Shown: positions 22,168-24,548 of the stretch, in pieces | Numbering within the stretch: position 1 is the first letter of the stretch | Layout of the letters: each line of letters starts with the position of its first letter | NCBI GenBank assembly: GCA_002501085.1 | Contig: DLRL01000112.1 | Location: forward strand, 1-24,548 | Length of the DNA stretch: 24,548 nucleotides | Source of the DNA: Gemmatimonadales bacterium UBA7889 | Lineage (GTDB): Bacteria; Gemmatimonadota; Gemmatimonadetes; Longimicrobiales; Gaopeijiaceae | Reading direction: 5' to 3' | Notes under the pieces: model-generated | What the model saw: the letters and a program-made list of their open reading frames with translations, nothing else | The model's database searches: none | What the model was told of the DNA's origin: nothing | Program-made: the position numbers and the translations under genes

Positions 22168-23532
22168 ATGCAGAGACGAACTAAGGTTATCATCGGAATT
22201 ATCGGCATCATCTTGTTAGCATCCGCCGCCATACTCCAGACGATGTTTGGAGGTGACCGAGGAATCAACGTGCGCATCGAGGAGACCCAGCGACGTGATC
22301 TCGTTGAGGTCGTAACCGCAAGTGGGAATATCAGGCCCCGACGAACAGTTAACATTAGTTCTGATGTTTCTGCCAGAGTTGCAGAACTATTGGTTGATGA
22401 AGGACAGGACGTAGTGCAAGGACAAGTGCTCCTTCGCTTAGAACCGGACCAATACGAAGCCTCGTTATCACGTACCCAAGCATCTCTCGCTCAAGCGCAG
22501 GCACAGCAAACTCAGCAAGAGGCCAATCTCTTACGTACACAGCGCGACCTAGATCGCCTTCTGGCTCTTCGGTCCCGTGATTCTATCCTGGTGAGTCGTC
22601 AACAGGTTGATGATGCACGTACTAATCTAGATGTCTCAGAAGCAACCCTCGCCTCAGCACGGCATGGAGTGTCACAGGCTCAAGCTGCGGTTGAGGAAGC
22701 TGATGAACAGGTCTCAAAGACCATCTTCATCGCACCCATGGATGGTAGAGTAACGAGGCTGAACGTTGAAGAAGGGGAGACAGTTATCATCGGTACGATG
22801 AACAACCCGGGCTCACTTGTACTTACTATCTCTGATCTTTCTGTAATTGAAGTTGTCGTCCAGGTAGACGAAACCGACGTCCCTCAGATTTCTCTAGGCG
22901 ACAGTGCGACAATTCGCATCGATGCCTTCTCTGACGAGTATTTCTCCGGCCAGGTCACAGAAATCGGTAACTCGGCGATCAACCCACCATCACAACAATC
23001 AGCGGGTCAGCAGGCTGCGATAGACTTCGAAGTCGTAATCACACTAGATGAGAACGGTGCATCCCTCCGCCCAGACTTATCCGCTACAGCTGACATTGTT
23101 ACCGAAATGCGTAGAAGTGTTATTTCAGTACCAATCATCGCGGTTACCGTTCGAGAGACTGAATCTTCAGAAAATCAATCTGCGAATCTTAATCAAGTGA
23201 CCGGCACAACAGATTCGGGGGCAAATGATTCTTCTCAAGGAGAAAATGACTCTCTGGATGAGGAAGGTGTCTTCATCGTAGTTAATGGTACTGTCACGTT
23301 TACTCCAATCAGACTGGGTATCGCCGGCCAAGAATATTTTGAGGTCCTCGCTGGCATAGACATCGGAGACAACTTGGTCTCAGGTCCTTACCAGATGATC
23401 CGCCAGCTACAAGACGGGGATCTAGTAAGGAATACGGATGACGACATCACCGGCGGTTTCCAGTTTGGCATAGGTGGCGGCGGTGATGGCGGCGGCAGTG
23501 GCTTCCGGATCAGAATCGGCGGATCTGATTGA
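22168..23532 (+). CDS. Periplasmic adaptor of HlyD/MacA type
   Basis: This is a membrane-fusion protein linking an inner-membrane transporter to TolC. It has 454 residues: a single membrane helix (about 7-26), a first lipoyl half (VTASGNIRPRRTVNISSDVSARV, about 49-71, and DEGQDVVQGQVLLRLEPDQ), and a helical hairpin rich in Gln/Ala (about 95-183). The second lipoyl half is at about 185-222 (IAPMDGRVTRLNVEEGETV), followed by beta-barrel and membrane-proximal domains. Two unusual parts are a polar low-complexity insert at 331-366 and a glycine-rich tail at 428-454 (GIGGGGDGGGSG). Closest families are the MacA-type adaptors that serve MacB ABC permeases. The neighbouring permease supports that choice over an RND pump. 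Confidence 0.92.
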   Translation: MQRRTKVIIGIIGIILLASAAILQTMFGGDRGINVRIEETQRRDLVEVVTASGNIRPRRTVNISSDVSARVAELLVDEGQDVVQGQVLLRLEPDQYEASLSRTQASLAQAQAQQTQQEANLLRTQRDLDRLLALRSRDSILVSRQQVDDARTNLDVSEATLASARHGVSQAQAAVEEADEQVSKTIFIAPMDGRVTRLNVEEGETVIIGTMNNPGSLVLTISDLSVIEVVVQVDETDVPQISLGDSATIRIDAFSDEYFSGQVTEIGNSAINPPSQQSAGQQAAIDFEVVITLDENGASLRPDLSATADIVTEMRRSVISVPIIAVTVRETESSENQSANLNQVTGTTDSGANDSSQGENDSLDEEGVFIVVNGTVTFTPIRLGIAGQEYFEVLAGIDIGDNLVSGPYQMIRQLQDGDLVRNTDDDITGGFQFGIGGGGDGGGSGFRIRIGGSD

Positions 23533-23569
23533 TGCCGACTGAAGTCTCTCCAGTAAGCTGACAGATTAG

Positions 23570-24548
23570 ATGCAGGTCTGGGAAGGCGTCATCCTCGCGA
23601 TGCAGCAACTTCGCTCGGAGAAGCTGAAAAGCTTTTTTAGCCTCATAGGCGTGATCCTAGGAGTAATGTTCTTGATCGTAGTTGTGACGATCATCGAGGG
23701 TCTCGATCGCTATGTGCGCGAAGAAGTCACCTCACAGGTATTCGGCGTCAGTACGGTGACACTTCGCCGCTGGCCTGAAGTTGATATTAATACAGACGAG
23801 GAGAGGTGGCGCCGTCGGATGCGAGCACCCCGACTTCGCTACGAGGACGCAGAAGCGATTCGTGCCCGACTCACGATCCCAGCACGAATCGCAATCCAAA
23901 GCAGCTCAGGTGGAACGGCAGTTGCCGACAATGGTCGCACTGCTACCGGGGTGCAACTGATCGGAGCATCCCCCGAGGTGTTCCCTGTCCGCAACCTCAA
24001 GATTGACCGTGGTCGAGCTTTCACTGAACAAGAAGCAGCCACCGGAACCCCAGTCCTTGTCTTAGGTTTTGAGACTTCCGAAGTCCTTTTCGAAGATCTT
24101 GATCCGATTGGACATACGGTCCGTTTGAGAGGGTTCCCTTACAGGGTGATCGGTGTACTTGAAGAACGAGGCTCACTGTTCGGAATGTCACTCGACAACT
24201 TTGCAGTCGCTCCCCACCGATCACCGATTCAAGCGGTACTCAACCCTCCTGGGATTGTGGACGAAGTAATTATCCAGACCGTCAACCCAGACCGCCTCCT
24301 TGAGGCTCAAATGGAGGCCGAGGGTATCATGAGGACGAGGCGCCTGTTAAGGCCCTCAGAAACAAACAATTTTGCATTGGAAACCGCGGATGATGCCATA
24401 AGCTTCTGGGACAATATCTCCCGTATACTCTTTACGGCATTGCCAGGTCTTGTGGCCATATCTTTGGTGGTCGGCGGAATTGTGATCATGAACATCATGC
24501 TGGTCTCGGTGATGGAACGTACCAGGGAAATCGGAGTGCGAAAGGCAC
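23570..24548 (+). CDS. MacB/FtsX-type ABC transporter permease, cut by window edge
   Basis: This is the start of a mechanotransmission-type ABC permease, with 326 residues visible. Residues 1-20 (MQVWEGVILAMQQLRSEKLK) are the usual amphipathic lead-in, with the first membrane helix at about 23-43. The extracytoplasmic MacB_PCD-like domain covers about 45-280, including YEDAEAIRAR, ATGVQLIGASPEVFPV, DRGRAFTEQE, PVLVLGF and RGFPYRVIGVLEERGS. The second membrane helix begins near 290 with the FtsX core (VVGGIVIMNIMLVSVMERTREIGVRKA), which should continue beyond the edge with two more helices. No ATPase domain is fused at the N-terminus, so a separate ATPase gene is expected. It follows the adaptor by 37 bases in an apparent operon. 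Confidence 0.93.
   Translation, partial: MQVWEGVILAMQQLRSEKLKSFFSLIGVILGVMFLIVVVTIIEGLDRYVREEVTSQVFGVSTVTLRRWPEVDINTDEERWRRRMRAPRLRYEDAEAIRARLTIPARIAIQSSSGGTAVADNGRTATGVQLIGASPEVFPVRNLKIDRGRAFTEQEAATGTPVLVLGFETSEVLFEDLDPIGHTVRLRGFPYRVIGVLEERGSLFGMSLDNFAVAPHRSPIQAVLNPPGIVDEVIIQTVNPDRLLEAQMEAEGIMRTRRLLRPSETNNFALETADDAISFWDNISRILFTALPGLVAISLVVGGIVIMNIMLVSVMERTREIGVRKA

Noticed and set aside
1..24548. CRISPR arrays, insertion sequences, tRNA genes or prophage genes
   Set aside because: No regularly spaced repeats, transposase-like proteins, tRNA cloverleaf sequences or phage genes were seen anywhere in the window.

Overview
The window looks like chromosomal DNA of a Gram-negative (diderm) bacterium with roughly balanced base composition. 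The evidence is a TolC-type outer-membrane factor, a periplasmic adaptor and a MacB-type permease. No mobile element, CRISPR array, rRNA or tRNA was recognised, and every large gene appears intact except those cut by the window edges. The lineage cannot be fixed by eye. The giant NtrY-like kinase, the disulfide-loop TolC protein and the three-piece transhydrogenase would be compatible with a Gemmatimonadota-type organism, but this is a weak inference.

Region 1 (1-6745, all minus strand) is a core housekeeping cluster. In transcription order it reads rplM, rpsI, rpsB, tsf, pyrH, frr, uppS, cdsA, dxr: ribosomal proteins, elongation and recycling factors, UMP kinase, then undecaprenyl-diphosphate, CDP-diacylglycerol and MEP-pathway isoprenoid synthesis. 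A near-consensus sigma-70 promoter lies just upstream of rplM. dxr runs off the left edge. Region 2 (6885-10512, also minus) reads thpR, an unknown membrane-anchored protein, an NtrX-like sigma-54 activator and a primary-type sigma-70 factor.

Region 3 (10771-13620, plus) is the proton-translocating NAD(P) transhydrogenase in three pieces (alpha1, alpha2, beta), divergent from thpR. Convergent to it on the minus strand is a group II PLP-dependent decarboxylase. Upstream of that gene lies a 1356-residue NtrY-like histidine kinase, the probable but unproven partner of the NtrX-like regulator about 6 kb away. Two very small overlapping frames sit directly upstream of the kinase, and one of them overlaps its GTG start by 4 bases.

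Region 4 (19579-24548, plus) holds an exported protein of unknown function. It is followed by an efflux-type set: TolC-like outer-membrane factor, HlyD/MacA-type adaptor and MacB/FtsX-type permease (cut by the right edge). No ATPase gene is visible, so it may lie beyond the window.

No clearly new system stands out. The points most worth a second look are the architecture of the giant kinase, the tiny frames coupled to it, the charged C-terminal tail on ribosomal protein S2, the GSFTGA variant in the sigma-54 activator, and the palindromes next to the rplM promoter.
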